Of a stretch of 64,000 nt of DNA, positions 1 to 13,190 are shown in pieces. The translations under genes and the position numbers were made by a program. The first letter of the stretch is position 1. The number at the start of each line of letters is the position of its first letter. Origin of the DNA: Harmothoe impar (Eukaryota > Annelida > Polychaeta > Phyllodocida > Polynoidae); NCBI GenBank assembly GCA_947462335.1, contig OX381710.1, forward strand, positions 37,447,204 to 37,511,203. The letters are read 5' to 3'. The notes beneath the pieces were generated by a model, which worked only from the letters and a program-made list of their open reading frames with translations, did not search any database and was not told where the DNA came from.

Positions 1-2391
1 CCCAGAAAGGGCCAAATTGTTTTTTGCTTGGGCAGATCTCTCTACCTGGGTTTTATCTGGGCTAGTGGCAGGGTTTCAGGCAGGGCCCGAACAGGTTGCC
101 CGAATTAGGAAAACCGATCAGAACTTGTCTTGAGTCCATTGGTTTTGGTCATTTTTGGTGTGGCCCCATGCGGGCTGCCCGATGTGGAGGCAGATCAGTT
201 TCAAAGTGGGTTACCCAATGTGGGCTGAGGTGGGGTTTGACCAGGGCAGACTGATGTGGTAGTTCTGACATAATATGGCTATTTATGGAGTGAGAAAGAA
301 ATGCAAGATAAATCTACCTAAAGGCTGGTGTTGCTCTAATACTGGCACTAGATGTTTTTAATGTCACCCAGAAAGGACTGATAATATGTAATTAGGAATG
401 GGTAAATAAGACTAGGAGTCCTACCTGTATGTGTAAATAAAGTGTGCACACACCCAGATGGGAGGTTCTACAGAACTGTATAAACCACACTGTATGTGTA
501 TATATTAAGATTTCTAAATGGGAATGGGATGAAAACCACAAATTAAATAAGATTTTTAAGTGTTAGGTTGATATTCTAGTGTCCAGGTATATGCCTCCTT
601 TCCCATGAAAGCATATTGGGTACCACCCATTAATTGAATACGAGAAATGTTCTTTTTTTCTGAATCACAGACAGACATTAGTTAGCAGATGAGGAAATGT
701 TGTTCCTGATGCCCTGTAAACATTACTTCAACCTGGTACAAAAATATCAAATAAGGCACTAGTTGGTGCAGGATGTTTGAGTCTGAGTTCTTGTATGGCA
801 GGAGGGGGTTAAAAAAGCTTTGAGATTCATTTCTGAACCTCTCCATTGATTTGTAATATTTAGTCATCTTCTTAGTAAAATAGAAGATGCTGGCCTGGGA
901 ACCCTTCTAGGTGCATGTAAATCCATACCCTGCCTAGTCTTAAAATCTTCACAATGTGGTCTGGTTACAATGTAGTATCTGCACAGTGCTGCCGCATGGT
1001 GTATCAAAGCTAAACTGTATGAAATAGACATTGGGCGCTATGCCCCTGCAATGCCCTACCCTTACCCACTTACGGCTCAGTATACAGTACTCATGTACTC
1101 ATGCCACATATCAGTATTTATAGTAATTACATGGGGTATGGCTGTTTTAGAATATGTAGGAGGTATGACTGTCCAGGCAGCTTGGAGAGTTTGTGCATAC
1201 TTGCATGTGATAAATTAATAATAATCTATATAACATTCATATACAAGTCAATATTTAAAGCAATATATGTGTAACTATATCAGGCTATATCATGATAACC
1301 ATACAGCTATAGACTGTGATATAGACCCACATGCCATAATCTTCAAACATTGTTCTATCATTCTTAGGCTCTTACTAGACATGACCAAGTAATTATGATC
1401 CATAGGAAGGTTATGGCTAATGATAAAGTCCCATCAAACACACAAAAGCTGTGCTAAATGGGTCAGTGTGTGTGGAAAAAACTCTCTATATGATAATCGG
1501 ATAAAATTAGGTGAGCAAAAGGTTTGTAATCACTGATAATAGGCAAAGTATGACAAAGAGAACATTAACAATGGCACCACTGGCATACAATACACTGGAA
1601 ATATGGATGTAGCCACTTCAAATGACTGTCTTTGGCTTTATTGGCATAGTTATGGCCAAATTTGTAATTTTCAGTAATGGCTACCCTGAACAGACCCAAA
1701 ATATGTATGGGAAAGGAAATGGGATGCTCTCATAGTGACCCTGAAAATGTGGGTTTAGACACCTTAAATGACTGCATGTCATCATTTTTTACTGAGATAT
1801 GATCAACGTTGTGAATATCCATAATGACTGCCTTTATCAAGCATTATTTCTACAACAATGGTTGTTTGTGCACATGCCAATCACTCCAAACATGATCAGT
1901 AGAGGTCATATAACAAGTTTGGCATGTGTGCTACCCTGTAACATTCAATACCTCATGTGATAAAATTCCAGAATTCTGCCTCACGTGTAACAGACCAAAT
2001 CGTCCAAAATTGCCATTTTAATGGCCGCCATCTTGAATTTCATGAATATATTGGTCTGATGAATGTAGAAATAAGAGCATTAGGCTACTGGCCAGTAAGA
2101 ACATAGGTATAGATGGCTTCAGCAGGAAGAAATGATAAGTCCAAAGGGTGAGATGAGTCATTTCTGAAAAAGACGACGGCCGTCACTTTGGGCGGCCATA
2201 TTGGAAAAACGCCCCAACAGATTTTTGTAAGAAATGGATTTTTGAATTCAGCAGAAAATTCTACATAAGAACCCACCCTCAAACCTTTTGGTCACAAAAA
2301 GAAAATTAAAAGTGCCTGGGCTCTTGGACTACAATGAGGACTGTTCATCAGCATATTTAGCATAGACATCCTCTCACACCGGCGCCATTAC
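1..2391. other. AT-rich spacer with no recognised gene
   Basis: No open frame here is longer than about 65 codons or looks coding. The first 250 bases hold loosely repeated phrases around GGGCTGCCCGATGTGG and GGGTTACCCAATGTGGG, which may be the end of an old repeat running in from the left. The rest is unstructured AT-rich DNA. Two YY1-like GGCGGCCAT/GGCCGCCAT sites lie at about 2023 and 2192. Confidence 0.6.
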
Positions 2392-2438
2392 CTGTGCCCA
2401 AAGCCGACATCACAGAAACTACTGAGCAGCTCGGACAT
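2392..2438 (-). CDS. Candidate first coding exon, minus strand, unknown gene
   Basis: Read on the minus strand, an ATG at 2438-2436 opens MSELLSSFCDVGFGH and runs into a good splice donor, CAG followed by GTAATGG, at 2392/2391. The surrounding bases are more GC-rich than the flanks. A GAGCAGCTC palindrome (2424-2432) lies inside the exon. No downstream exon could be identified to its left, so the gene is unidentified and the call rests only on the start codon, local composition and donor site. It could be chance. Confidence 0.25.
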
Positions 2439-3940
2439 GCCTCCAGCAGCTCACAGTGTCCTTGATCCCGCGCATGACCTTGGCCCACTAATTTAATGCT
2501 CTACCTCCATGTATACCGAACACTATACTTTTAGTGAATGCGACCATTGCAGAATTGCACCCTTTACTCATACACTATACTTTACCGTAGCTAGAATTTC
2601 CTAACAGAGAGAAATATACCACCACAACTCACACTATCCCCATCATTGTGAGGCAAAATATTTTAAATAATTATCATGATCACATAATCATCAGAAAGAG
2701 GCCTTGTGACCTGGCTTCAAGATATTCATATCAAGGATTATTGAATGACCAATAGGGTTTACTTTCATCCATCGACCTGGTACATACATAGCGTCCTAAT
2801 TAGATACAAATTGGCCGACACCACAAGACAAACCAAGGTAGTGCAGGATAAGGTAGTCACCAGGCACTATAAATCAATACTCAATAACAGGATGAACAAA
2901 CCCAGCCTCACCACCACCCACAGACGTGACAGTGCCTCCCCAGTGCAGACCACCCCTCTTATAGCTTACAGCTTATAGCAACACATGGTCTATTAAAGCT
3001 ATAGGAGCAGCCCATGTATAAGAAGTACAAAGAAGGACTACAGGTACAGGTGAGTGGTTTGTTAGATATATAAAAGGCTGCCTGCTGAAAGGGTAAGTGT
3101 CATGTATTGATGGGGTACCCCCTACCATCCCTATACTTTTATGTGTGGTATATGTATTTATAACAATGCTACAGATGGTTAGGATTATCTCTTGTAGTAT
3201 ACGCTTTCAGAACCTATTTATATGACCATCGTCCACTGCGTTCAATACGAGCCATACAGCTCCTATATAACATTATATTCAGTCATAAATCTAGGGAATA
3301 CATTACTAAGCATATTAAATGTGACCTCAAAGAGAGACTATAAGTTCTGCATTCTACACATCACTAGATGGGTTCTAGCTAAAGAAGATGTCTACATACA
3401 TAAACATGGAATTTAAAAAAACAGTGTATGTATACACTCTTCTTGTTTCTGTTCTTTTTGCTGACCTGTTTATTTGCCACTGTGGACTGGGTGGACAGTA
3501 AATCACACATATTTGTCCTAATTGTTACCATTGGGCCTGCAGTTGGGGGTTTAACATAATTATTTATACCATCAATGCATTGCATTTCATGTTACTATTG
3601 GGCTCATGGAGAAGTGAGTACCATGTCCAGAAATGTCGACCCCTTGTAAATATTGGTTGATTAAAGAGGGTACCTGTATTATCTTCTATCTGACATGGTT
3701 CTCTCTCCAGCTAAGCACACCCTATCTTAACCTTAGATATTTGTCATTTGGACAACATGACGTGGTGCCTGGACAAGATAATTTACCCAATCCTAAACGA
3801 GCATATCCCACATAATCATTGAATATCAAAATGTATTAAAAAGAATATGTCCCACATATTCTAAAGTTGCAGTCCTAGTTTTATTATAATTATTTGGGAC
3901 AAACGCTTCGATTCATTTAACGTATTTAACATAGTGCCTA

Positions 3941-3980
3941 ATAGTTATAAAGTCACACAGTTAGTTATAAAGTCACACAG
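3941..3980. repeat. 20-bp tandem duplication
   Basis: The 20-base unit ending in GTTATAAAGTCACACAG occurs twice head to tail with one difference. It is a small local duplication in noncoding DNA. Confidence 0.8.
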
Positions 3981-4084
3981 GTAGAACATGCTTAAACTAA
4001 CCATCGCACCTACAATTGTCCACAGCTGCCCTGCTCTCACACCTATTGTAGCAGAAAAAGGGTATTTTCAACTCTATAAACCAT

Positions 4085-4356
4085 GACAAAACGCCTTCTA
4101 TGATGCCCTTTGTGCTCCTTATAGTAGTCACCCATAAGCAGCAGAATAAGGAGAATATTCCACCATTATAAACCACTTTCAATAACATTACCTGTAATAG
4201 CCAGAACCACACAAGGTTCAGGAGCCCCCAGGCTGTGTGATGTGTGATGTGTGGTGGTAGGGGGCAGGTGGGGAGGGTGGAGGAGACTCCTTGAGGTGTA
4301 CCTGTGATGTAGCAGGGGATCAATACCTACCTGTAGTCTCTGGTAGTGGGGACATT
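4085..4356. repeat. Dispersed repeat, copy 1
   Basis: The right part of this segment (about 4192-4356) is closely matched by 7908-8040. Shared phrases include GGTGGTAGGGGGCAGGTGGG, CTCCTTGAGGTGTACCTGTGA, GGGATCAATACCTACCTGT and GGGGACATTATGTA. Weaker similarity extends left. A 108-codon open frame on the minus strand (4323-3997) lies across it but has no recognisable domain. The pair is most likely two copies of an unclassified interspersed element. Confidence 0.65.
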
Positions 4357-4641
4357 ATGTAGCCCTGACAGCAGCAAGGACAGTGTATAAAGGCCATCCA
4401 CACTCTCATGGCACATGACCACTAGGTCAGGTGTAATAGCAAGTTCTGTTTGAGTATTCCTGCATGGGTAATACTCAATCTAAGGATTGGCATATTCTCT
4501 AAATACACGAAAGTATTTTCACAAAGGTGAGGTTTAGGTTGGTTATTTCCGGTACACTTATTTGTAATTATTCATACGTTATGACTTATATGCATTAGCC
4601 CATTATATGCATTAAAGCGAATCGAGTGCTCTGTTACTTAA

Positions 4642-5347
4642 CCCTTTGCTGCCCAAAATTATTTGATCAATATCTGTATTATTCAACACTACTTTTTTGA
4701 TGTTGGAAGACATGCACTAACTTCATTTCCTATTTTAAGACAAGGGTCATATAACATTTTCTGAAAGGTCTTGAAGTGGACTTTATCTTATAAAACTATA
4801 TAGCACAATGTAAAATCATTTATATATACTTATGGTCGCCATGGCAACCTGAAACCTTCTATTTGCTGTTAGAAATATGGATTCTGCATTTGTAGGGCCA
4901 AGGAGGGCCTTTTTGTCTATGAATAGGCTATTTCTAGCCTAGAAAACATTCCAAATAAGGACCTTTGAAAGGAAAGTTAATGAATAATGATACTATAATC
5001 CGCGTCTACAGGAAAATATAATATAAGATGTTTTTATAACATTTTTTCACATTTTCATGTATATTAAAGCCCAAATTAGTGAAAATTATGCTTTCTGGAT
5101 GATTTTTGGATAACCTTGATGAATTACATATCTGATTGTATATTATTTGTTTAAGGTGCACTATTCCTAAAGTATACGATTCACAGCAAGAATAGTGGTC
5201 CCATTGGAATCATGAGGTCCTGGGCTTCATTATGGGGGTAAAATCTAAGGAATTGACCCAGTATTAGTGTGGGAATGATGTTCTACTCCAGCATAGTTGT
5301 TTTCAGGCCTAAAACCGCGCCAATTGGCGCGGTTGGGCACGTAAGGG
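4642..5347. mobile_element. piggyBac-like non-autonomous element (MITE)
   Basis: Both ends are flanked by TTAA (4638-4641 and 5348-5351), the target piggyBac elements duplicate. The left end reads CCCTTTGCTGCCCAA and the reverse complement of the right end reads CCCTTACGTGCCCAA, matching at 12 of 15 bases. The CCC start and TTAA target are typical of piggyBac. The 706-bp body has no transposase frame, so it must have moved in trans. A 22-bp perfect palindrome (5313-5334) lies just inside the right end. Confidence 0.7.
5313..5334. repeat. Perfect 22-bp GC-rich palindrome
   Basis: The sequence AACCGCGCCA followed directly by its reverse complement is centred between 5323 and 5324, with no mismatches. 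It lies 13 bases inside the right end of the piggyBac-like element and could be a transposase recognition structure or simply a hairpin. Confidence 0.85.
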
Positions 5348-5351
5348 TTAA

Positions 5352-7818
5352 CAGAGTTGTTGTTGCTTTGACACCATCCCCACCACCAGCAGGGCTAGCC
5401 GTATCATACAGGAACACATTGACAATTTCGCAAAAAGGGCTGAGATTATGTGTTAGTCCCTCTCAAGAGGGGTCACACTAAGTCCCATGAAGAAAACAGT
5501 GGCACCTGGTTTTCCTTTTCAAAGTGAGTTTTATGGAAAGTGGCAGGTAAACCCTTCATGCTGATTGGGTTGAGTCAGTCTGTCAATTGCAGCAGTTTAA
5601 CCGTCACCAATTTAATGATTCTATAGATGCAATTAAGCCTCTACTATACAGAATATGGTTTTATTAATTTACGTTTTGCAGTACAACTGTCATAACAGCA
5701 GTTCAATACAACATATTCTAACACAAGAAGGTGGAGGTAACACCGAGACAAGTCAACACCCATCTCCAGGGTCTGAGTGTAGTGGTGTGTAGAGGCAGGG
5801 TGTGTACATATATAATGAGCAGGTGCCACGTACAGCAGCACCACGCCACAGGGCCCCATACCCCACCACTACCTCACAAGGTTACAGGCAGAGGAAGGTG
5901 CATCATCACCACTACTCTACTAAGATAAATCCAGCATAGTATAGGTAAGTCATTATGAAGATTCACTGAAATGATTCTCAGAATATTACAGGGCTTTACC
6001 TCTTTACGAAATTTATTTTCTAGTAACTTGTATATATACATACATTCCAAGAACGTCGAAAAAAAATAAAGGGGAGGGGGTGCTAGCTAGGCATGAGTGA
6101 CTCGATCCTCTATGGCTACACACGATGTGTTTGAGTCTAACTATGAGAGCACCCATCATACTGGTATTTTGGCTTTAATATGTAGGGTAGAAACATAAAG
6201 GCAACTACATATACATCCAAGCATGTATTTCAGTATCAAAGGAGAAGCTCGGGAATGCCAATAAATGGCATCACAGGATTATTATGCTCATCGTGTCTCT
6301 GGTTGGATCGTATTGCCGCGTGCATAACCTTGGACAATGACCTCTACTTGAAATGCCCCCTCTCAATTCCTGCATACATGCATGCAAAGGGATATTATAC
6401 ACCCATTAAATTTACAGCACTTCGTCATATCATGAAAAAAAACCCACTAATTTTGACACAAGAAGTGTTAATTCTTTATAATACCACCCCAGCTTATCTT
6501 TACCATGTACTATATGATTACATGTATAACTAGTACAAAAGCAAGCAGCCGTGCATCAAAGATATTGATGAATATAAAAGTATAATAACTGAGGATTAAT
6601 TGCATCCATTAGCTGGGCACGTACTGTGTAAATTGGCTTACACCGCCATACAAACACAGGTAATTGTAGGGTAAGGTACAAGGATGTATGCGCACACAGG
6701 AAATAAAAAGTGAGATTAAGGTTGTAAGACTAGGCTAATTGACAACCTGTCAGGTTACCATTATGTGACGCTATAGTGTCGTCTAACCTTCAACAGTTCA
6801 AGGAGGACCGTTTCTTACTACTGAGAGACTTAAGGCATGTCTTTCGATTTCAGATGGCAACTGGTGTCTATGTCAAACCATTAAATCAATAAGTACAGAG
6901 CTAAGGAGGACACTCAGTCCTGCCAGGGCTTTCCCTATCATATATCTGCAAATCATTATTGGTGGTATCTCTAATTTTCAGACATAGTCTGTTTATATGG
7001 AGCCTATATATGACCATCTAACCATAGTATTAGACACAAAAGCGGTGTCCATGCTCTACATTATTTACTTCTTAATCATGTCAATTTCCTTTGCTTTTCT
7101 CACATTGTTTACCTTTCCCAATAGCCACTTCTCAAGATTCTCCATAATGGTAATGGGTATTTCAATACGGGACCGGTCATAAATGATGTCACCGTTAATG
7201 GTAGGGGTACACATACACCTATTTCAGCCCCATTGCACACAGAGGTATAGAGTAACCAGGTGCCTCCAAGGTCATTGAATACATTTCAATATCCATGGAA
7301 TGCAGATCTGTATACTTTCTAAGCAGATTGGGCAGCTTCAGATGTCCAGCCTCACAGCAACACTAACCCATAGCTACACCCTATCACCGTGAGACTATAA
7401 GCTTACACTACAAGGAACATACTACCCACATTGAACCCTGCTAGAGCATCCTTGATGTAACTCCTTGTAACTCGTAGACAGAAACTTCCTTACTTAAAAG
7501 ATGGCATTAAGGTGCAGGTGAGTTATTTTCATTAAGACACATCTCTATTTGTCTATCATGTCACATTTAAGTGGTACTCTAAGCAGCAAAGAAAAACGAG
7601 AGAGCTTACAATAAGCTTCTACTAATTCCGATTCAAGGCATGTGGTTGACCCTAGGTGAATCTAGCTACCCTCGAGCTGAAAAGTTAAATGTCACAAGTG
7701 AGAGAAATACCATGCGCATACCATAAGTACCAAGTTAAAAGCATACAGTTCTTCCCCCCTTCTTCGATCTCTGTTGTAGCAGCATAAGGTTGCTCACACC
7801 TCTACAACCTGTTCCCAA
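5352..7818. other. Spacer with no recognised gene
   Basis: AT-rich DNA with short open frames only (up to about 92 codons at 6255-6533, which has a TTG- or ATG-rich, non-coding look). I see no domain, no consistent splice-flanked exon and no repeat structure. Confidence 0.5.
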
Positions 7819-8040
7819 AATGGCTTCTAGGATAATCGTTAAGCTTGTTAAAGGAGTCCCTTAGTAGTGGCAGAGTTTTCAGCATCATAAACCACGTGTA
7901 CCAGCCTGCCTGTAATAACCATCCTGCACGGCTGTGTGGTGGTAGGGGGCAGGTGGGGAGGGTGGAGGAGGCTCCTTGAGGTGTACCTGTGATGCTGCAG
8001 CTAAGGGATCAATACCTACCTGTGGTGGGGACATTATGTA
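7819..8040. repeat. Dispersed repeat, copy 2
   Basis: Direct-orientation partner of the repeat at 4085-4356, about 3.7 kb away. The best-conserved part is 7930-8040. Internal insertions and deletions separate the copies, so the duplication is old or the copies inserted independently. Confidence 0.65.
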
Positions 8041-8116
8041 CTACCCCCCAACAACATCTTTATTATACATTGTATTATAAACCAGGAAGGCTGCATCACA
8101 CATGGGGCAGATCATA

Positions 8117-9069
8117 CACTGAAAATTCCGGGGTTAGTCAATGCTAATATATCATAGTAAAAACCACTAACTTATCAGCATTATTAAATCGAACTAAGAT
8201 TTTGCTAAACTATGACTAACTTTTTACTAACCAGCTACCCACAGGAACTCCACACCAGGTGACAGCACAAGCAAATCATGAGATATTTGTCTATATGATA
8301 AGATTGTAAGTGCACTTGTTATCATGCTTAGAGCTAACCTTTACCAATATTGAATATGATATGGGGTGTAACTTAATGTATGTATGTATCTACTTAGCCA
8401 GACTTTAAAAAAAAACAGATCTTGAACCTATTCCAATGAAGTTTTCTGAATGGGACACCTTTTTTGTGTTTTTGATAAATGCATATATCAAAGACAGACT
8501 CAGGTCTCTATATGACCACTTCTACAGGACAATAATTGCTATGTAGACAAACTGGCTTGAATGGATGGAGTTACCATTGCACAGGTAACTCATGCTGTGG
8601 TTGTTGCATATTAACCAGGGCCATGCCACTGACTGGTACTAGATGTACTAATCACTAATGAATGACTACTGTAAATTTTTGTGTATAACCTCTTGGTTAT
8701 ACTAGAACCAAACATCTAGTGTAGGTTATACAATATTCTCAGGTCATGGGGCGGGTAATACAAGGGTTTTTGAAAGTATAGTACAGTACTAAAATCATAA
8801 TTTTCAAGCCCTATGTAGAGGCTATCGGATTTTCTCAAAGTCGGGGTGTGGGTTATATGTGAGATGCGGGTATACACAGGAATTTATGGTAGCCTCATAA
8901 GTTCAGGTGACCAGGGAAATGCTAACTTTTAGCTAAGGGTTAGCAGCAAAACGCTATAGGATAGGAACTTTGGGCACGAGTTTTTCGCTAATGTTTGTAC
9001 AAAAGTTAGTAAAACCTTAGTAAAACTGACTAACTTTGAACTAACATTTGAGATTCATTATTTTCAGTG
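8117..9069. mobile_element. TA-flanked CACTGAAAAT element (Tc1/mariner-type MITE)
   Basis: The left end is TA then CACTGAAAAT (8115-8126). The right end, reverse complemented, is the same CACTGAAAAT followed by TA (9070-9071). Inside both ends are scattered copies of ACTAACTTT-type and TTAGTCA motifs, like subterminal transposase sites. There is no transposase frame in the 953 bases. The terminal match is short, so the boundaries are likely but not certain. Confidence 0.5.
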
Positions 9070-10142
9070 TATGTATTGAAGTGATGTTATCAATGTGGGA
9101 TTTGAACCCTTTTTAATATCCTAGATCACTGCGTTAAATACACTGCAACGATCCTGGGCTGCATGTCACTCGGATTGGGCAGTTGATAGTTGTAATGTCA
9201 GTTGTGATGTCAGTGGATATTACACTAACCTGAAGAAGAGTTTCACCATACACAGAAAAATGACGCTGACTTTTCTGAGTATGAGGAGAAGATTGTAATA
9301 GCTAGATGAACGCTTTAAATTAATACCTTTATCTTAGGGGGTGGGAGGGTCGGACTGATTCTGATTAAAATAACATCACAATACGATAGCACGCGCACAC
9401 TCATTCACACTGGCATATTATGCATCTTTAGCTGTTTAATGTTTAAGAACCATTACTCATTCACTATAGGCCTATAGGGGATATAATGGCAAACCGATAT
9501 AGCTGGTAACTCGTATAGTGTCTATAGTAATAACCTTAGAATTTATTGACTTTTCTAATACTCCTAAATAGCATTATGCATTGCACAACCCAGCCCCATG
9601 ATGGACACGGTATGCCAGGTATTCAATAATGAAGTATACGTAGGAAAGGGGGATGGATGTAGAAGGGGCAAGGTTACACCTCACCTGAGTACTATATTAC
9701 CTTTCCAAGGTGACCTTACCTATCCGCTAGATGATCTGATGAGGGTTGCCTGTGTAGTCATGGCTCTTAGAAGACTATACACCTGACATATTGCCATACA
9801 GTGGTACGTCCAGGCTGCATCATGATTGAAATTGGGACAGTTGTGCGCAATGCTTGAATCCCGGGGCTTGAATCGACAGGTATAGTGAGATTTATTGTTA
9901 CAAACTACCCACATTTTAATATCATGCAATAGTATGTAATCACGAATAGATGCCCATTACCTGAGGATTGGCACTGTCTGAAGTCATACCTGACTCAAAC
10001 AACTATAATAGTCCTACACCAGAATTTCCTAAACATATAGTCTAAAGTGATATGGGATGATATAGGCCTTTAAATGTGGAAGATCTGTTGCTGGTTACGT
10101 AGTTCTGATCATCTTGTTCAGAGGGCGCCACGTGTATCCAAG

Positions 10143-10262
10143 ATGGCGGCGCCCGGTGAAGTGTTGGTGGCAGTTGTCGTCTGCATCCTGTGTATCTCAG
10201 TGGCTGGGGAGGACACATGTACCAAACAGAACCAACAGGAATGTGGGGCACAGTCAGCCCAG
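10143..10262 (+). CDS. Candidate first coding exon of a secreted or membrane protein
   Basis: ATG at 10143 sits in CCAAGATGGCGGCG, a strong start context that is also a YY1 core-promoter motif. It opens 40 codons. Residues 1-22 form a textbook signal peptide (a short start, a Val/Ile/Leu/Cys-rich core, then small residues ending SVAG), followed by EDTCTKQNQQECGAQSAQ. The frame ends in phase 0 at CCCAG followed by GTAGGA, a usable donor. A Cys-rich stretch at about 10616-10690 could be a later exon, but its phase does not fit direct splicing. The family is not recognised. Confidence 0.45.
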
Positions 10263-11741
10263 GTAGGACAGAATGCTATTATCTAGAAGTGTATAGGGGA
10301 ATGACTTCCGAGGAAGGTTATTTGGACTGTTGTTGCTACTTGCTGTTCATTTTAGTTCCGGAAATTACCACCAGGTAGAGTGGCAGATCATCCTACCCAC
10401 CATCCCCCCCCCCCCCTCATCCTACAGCATGCAGAGGAGTGACCAGAAGGCCTCTCTGTGAGCATCACTATATCCATGCAGATTCTTGGTCCAGACTTCA
10501 ACTGCATGAATGTACAAGATGTGCCACAGAATGTTGCTTTCAACTTGGGTCTGGAACATGTTATATTGTGGGAAATGTAGTGTCATTGATATGTTGCATA
10601 AGCATATCTTGAGATTCTGTGACCCGCCGGAGCAGTGTCAGAAACAAAGCAATGTGTCAAACAAAACTTTAGTGAATTGCTCATGTGAAATCATACTACT
10701 TTGCCCCTCTCTGAAGGCAATTATCCCATTAACATCCTTAACCAGTAAACAATATAATAGTTATCTCATGTTACAAAGATGCATGGTTTCCATGTGATCT
10801 CTTGGTATACCATAGAATTCAGACTTCAAAGGGGTCATAATGCCAGCGTAGAGCATGTAATCCATAACTGTGCCACTAAACTGTGCTGCTGGAATCCTAG
10901 ATCGATTTGTACTTCATAAATTCTAAACCAGAGGGCAAAAGTAAATGACCCAGGTGACCTTGACCCCAATCTAAGTGACTGTTCAGATGATACTCAAAAC
11001 GGAATGTCCACCAAAAGCTACCTATAGTAGACTGTAGGCAGTCTTGAGTGTGCTGACAGCCTTCATACATACACTATAAAAAGTTAAACACATTTACCCA
11101 AATATATTTAACTTAATCTCAGTATTTAGGCCTCCACTCTTTCTTCTGTCAACAGGTCCATGCTGCAGAGAAATGCCCACTAATGATGGGTACATGGGCC
11201 TACAAAAATGAAACATTAGTGGGCCTTTTCTTGTTTCTATTTACCTCCATCCCCTTTTCTTTCGTTCCCCCCCTTTAAAATGCATAAAAACAATCCCACA
11301 TAATCTTAAAGTTTTTAGAACTCTACAATGTGTAAGATAAACCAATTTAAGATTATGGTTATCCAGGCAGCACGTCAGGAATTTGCTTGCACAAGTAACC
11401 CAACTAATCTTCTTCGCCTGATATCACTATCCCAAAAGCTTGTGAACATGGCCCTATGTAGGCCTATCCGCTAGCAATACAGGTATACAGGGGGCTGGCC
11501 AGTCTACTGCCTCATATATCCATTAGTCTCTCCGAATGTTATAAACCGTATTTCCGAGGCCCTCAATGTGAAGGGTCCGGGTTGATGTTCTCTTTCAATA
11601 TTTATCTAACCTGGGGCAAAAATATTTTGCCTCGAAAGGATACATGAAAAAGGGTTCATGCAACCCCATAACGGTGTGAGGTTGTGCCTGGGTGTGGGAT
11701 CCGGAACCCGCCACGGCGTTCTGCTAGGGACAGAGGAACAC

Positions 11742-11838
11742 CCTCAGAAAAGTGAGCGTCATTGTCGCTGAAACTACCCTCACCTGAGAGTCAGGCAGTG
11801 AGGGTAGTTTTAGCGACAATGACTCTCACTTTTCTGTG
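11742..11838. repeat. Long hairpin element
   Basis: A left arm of about 41 bases (CTCAGAAAAGTGAGCGTCAT and onward) pairs with a right arm of about 41 bases with roughly four mismatches, around a loop of 14 bases. It resembles the hairpin at 33036-33151, suggesting one small fold-back transposon family rather than a conserved RNA. Confidence 0.75.
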
Positions 11839-12684
11839 TGTGAATGCTAAACCCTGGCGTCAAACCTGATAACATCCATTCATAATTCTGTTGATACATC
11901 TTTTACTTCCAACAATGGCCTAGTCAAATGATACTTTTGACCGATAAACAGTTGATAAACGGTACAATTGTATGCTTGAATCTGGAAAGGAACAATTAAG
12001 ATTATTGTCAAACAAACATTTCTCTATTCAGACGCGGTTCATATACAGTAAACATGGCGCATCTTCCTCCTTCACTAATTCATTATCAATACAATACTGA
12101 TAACATTGTATCCCCAATATCCCCAATTCATACATTGTCAATGCGACGTTAGAGCCAACTAAACAGATAAGCTCACAATGCTCATTACACTGATAGACAC
12201 CATGGTTGTAAGTTGCAGGTAGGTCGCTTCCATCAAAACACTCTGCCAATATCATTACAGTAATCATTATAGATTAAGGCTTGGCTTTGTTTGTATGTGT
12301 CGGCGATGTGTCACTATTCAGCCTAAGCTCACACGTTATTGTGGGTTCTCTGGGCTTTGTCTGACACATACATTCTGCTAATAACTTACAGGATAGTCAG
12401 AAGGATAATACACACATACCAAATAGTGGGACTATTGATTTGTACATCACTAAATAAATCATGTTTTCAAACCTTTTCTTTTGTACTTTTGAAGAGACAT
12501 ATCTTATACTAGACAGGTGGCCATATGGCAATTGCCTCGATCCCCAGACATTACGGATATGACAGCTGATCTTAACTATACATCATTTTCAGAATCTATT
12601 TGGAAATCTAAATTAACACCCATCCGCAAGAGATGAATCACAGCATATTTCCTATAGCTGCTGAGGTGCGAGTTAGCATACAGC

Positions 12685-13190
12685 CAGTTATCCTAGGAGC
12701 AGTGGTCCAGTCACTGGTTCCTGCAGCAGTGTTGTCGAAAACCTTTTATAGATACAGGCCAATGTGGCCTGTGTAATAGAATCTTACATAGGCCATTCTC
12801 AATTTACACAGGCCATAGACGCTCATGCATTAACACAGTGCAAATACACACAATTTTGATTTGAAAGTGCCTAAAATCACTCTAAAATGTCTAGAGTGGT
12901 TAGATGTACATAACCTAGCTTCTAATAAGAGTGTCTAGACCGACAAAAGCTGGTGTGACGGTGTTATTTCGGCAAACACTGCCTGCAGCCAGGTCTCCTA
13001 GAAGCAGTTTTCCTGGCACTGGTTCCCACAGCCATCCAGTAAATTAGTGCGAACTTCTGCAATCCATGGGCATACTCAAGCCAATCCAATAGGGTTAGCT
13101 TGGATATGCCCACGTCTTTCACGAGCTCATCCTATTTTGCAGGGCAGTTATCCTAGAAGCAGGTGTACTCTCATTGGTTAGGTTCATTCC
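12685..13190. repeat. Three degenerate direct copies of a 40-50 bp unit
   Basis: Copies at about 12685-12735, 12985-13035 and 13143-13190 share the order ATCCTAG-A/G-AGCAG, then a pyrimidine-rich stretch, then CACTGGTTCC or a near form. They are divergent and unevenly spaced. Function unknown. Confidence 0.45.
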
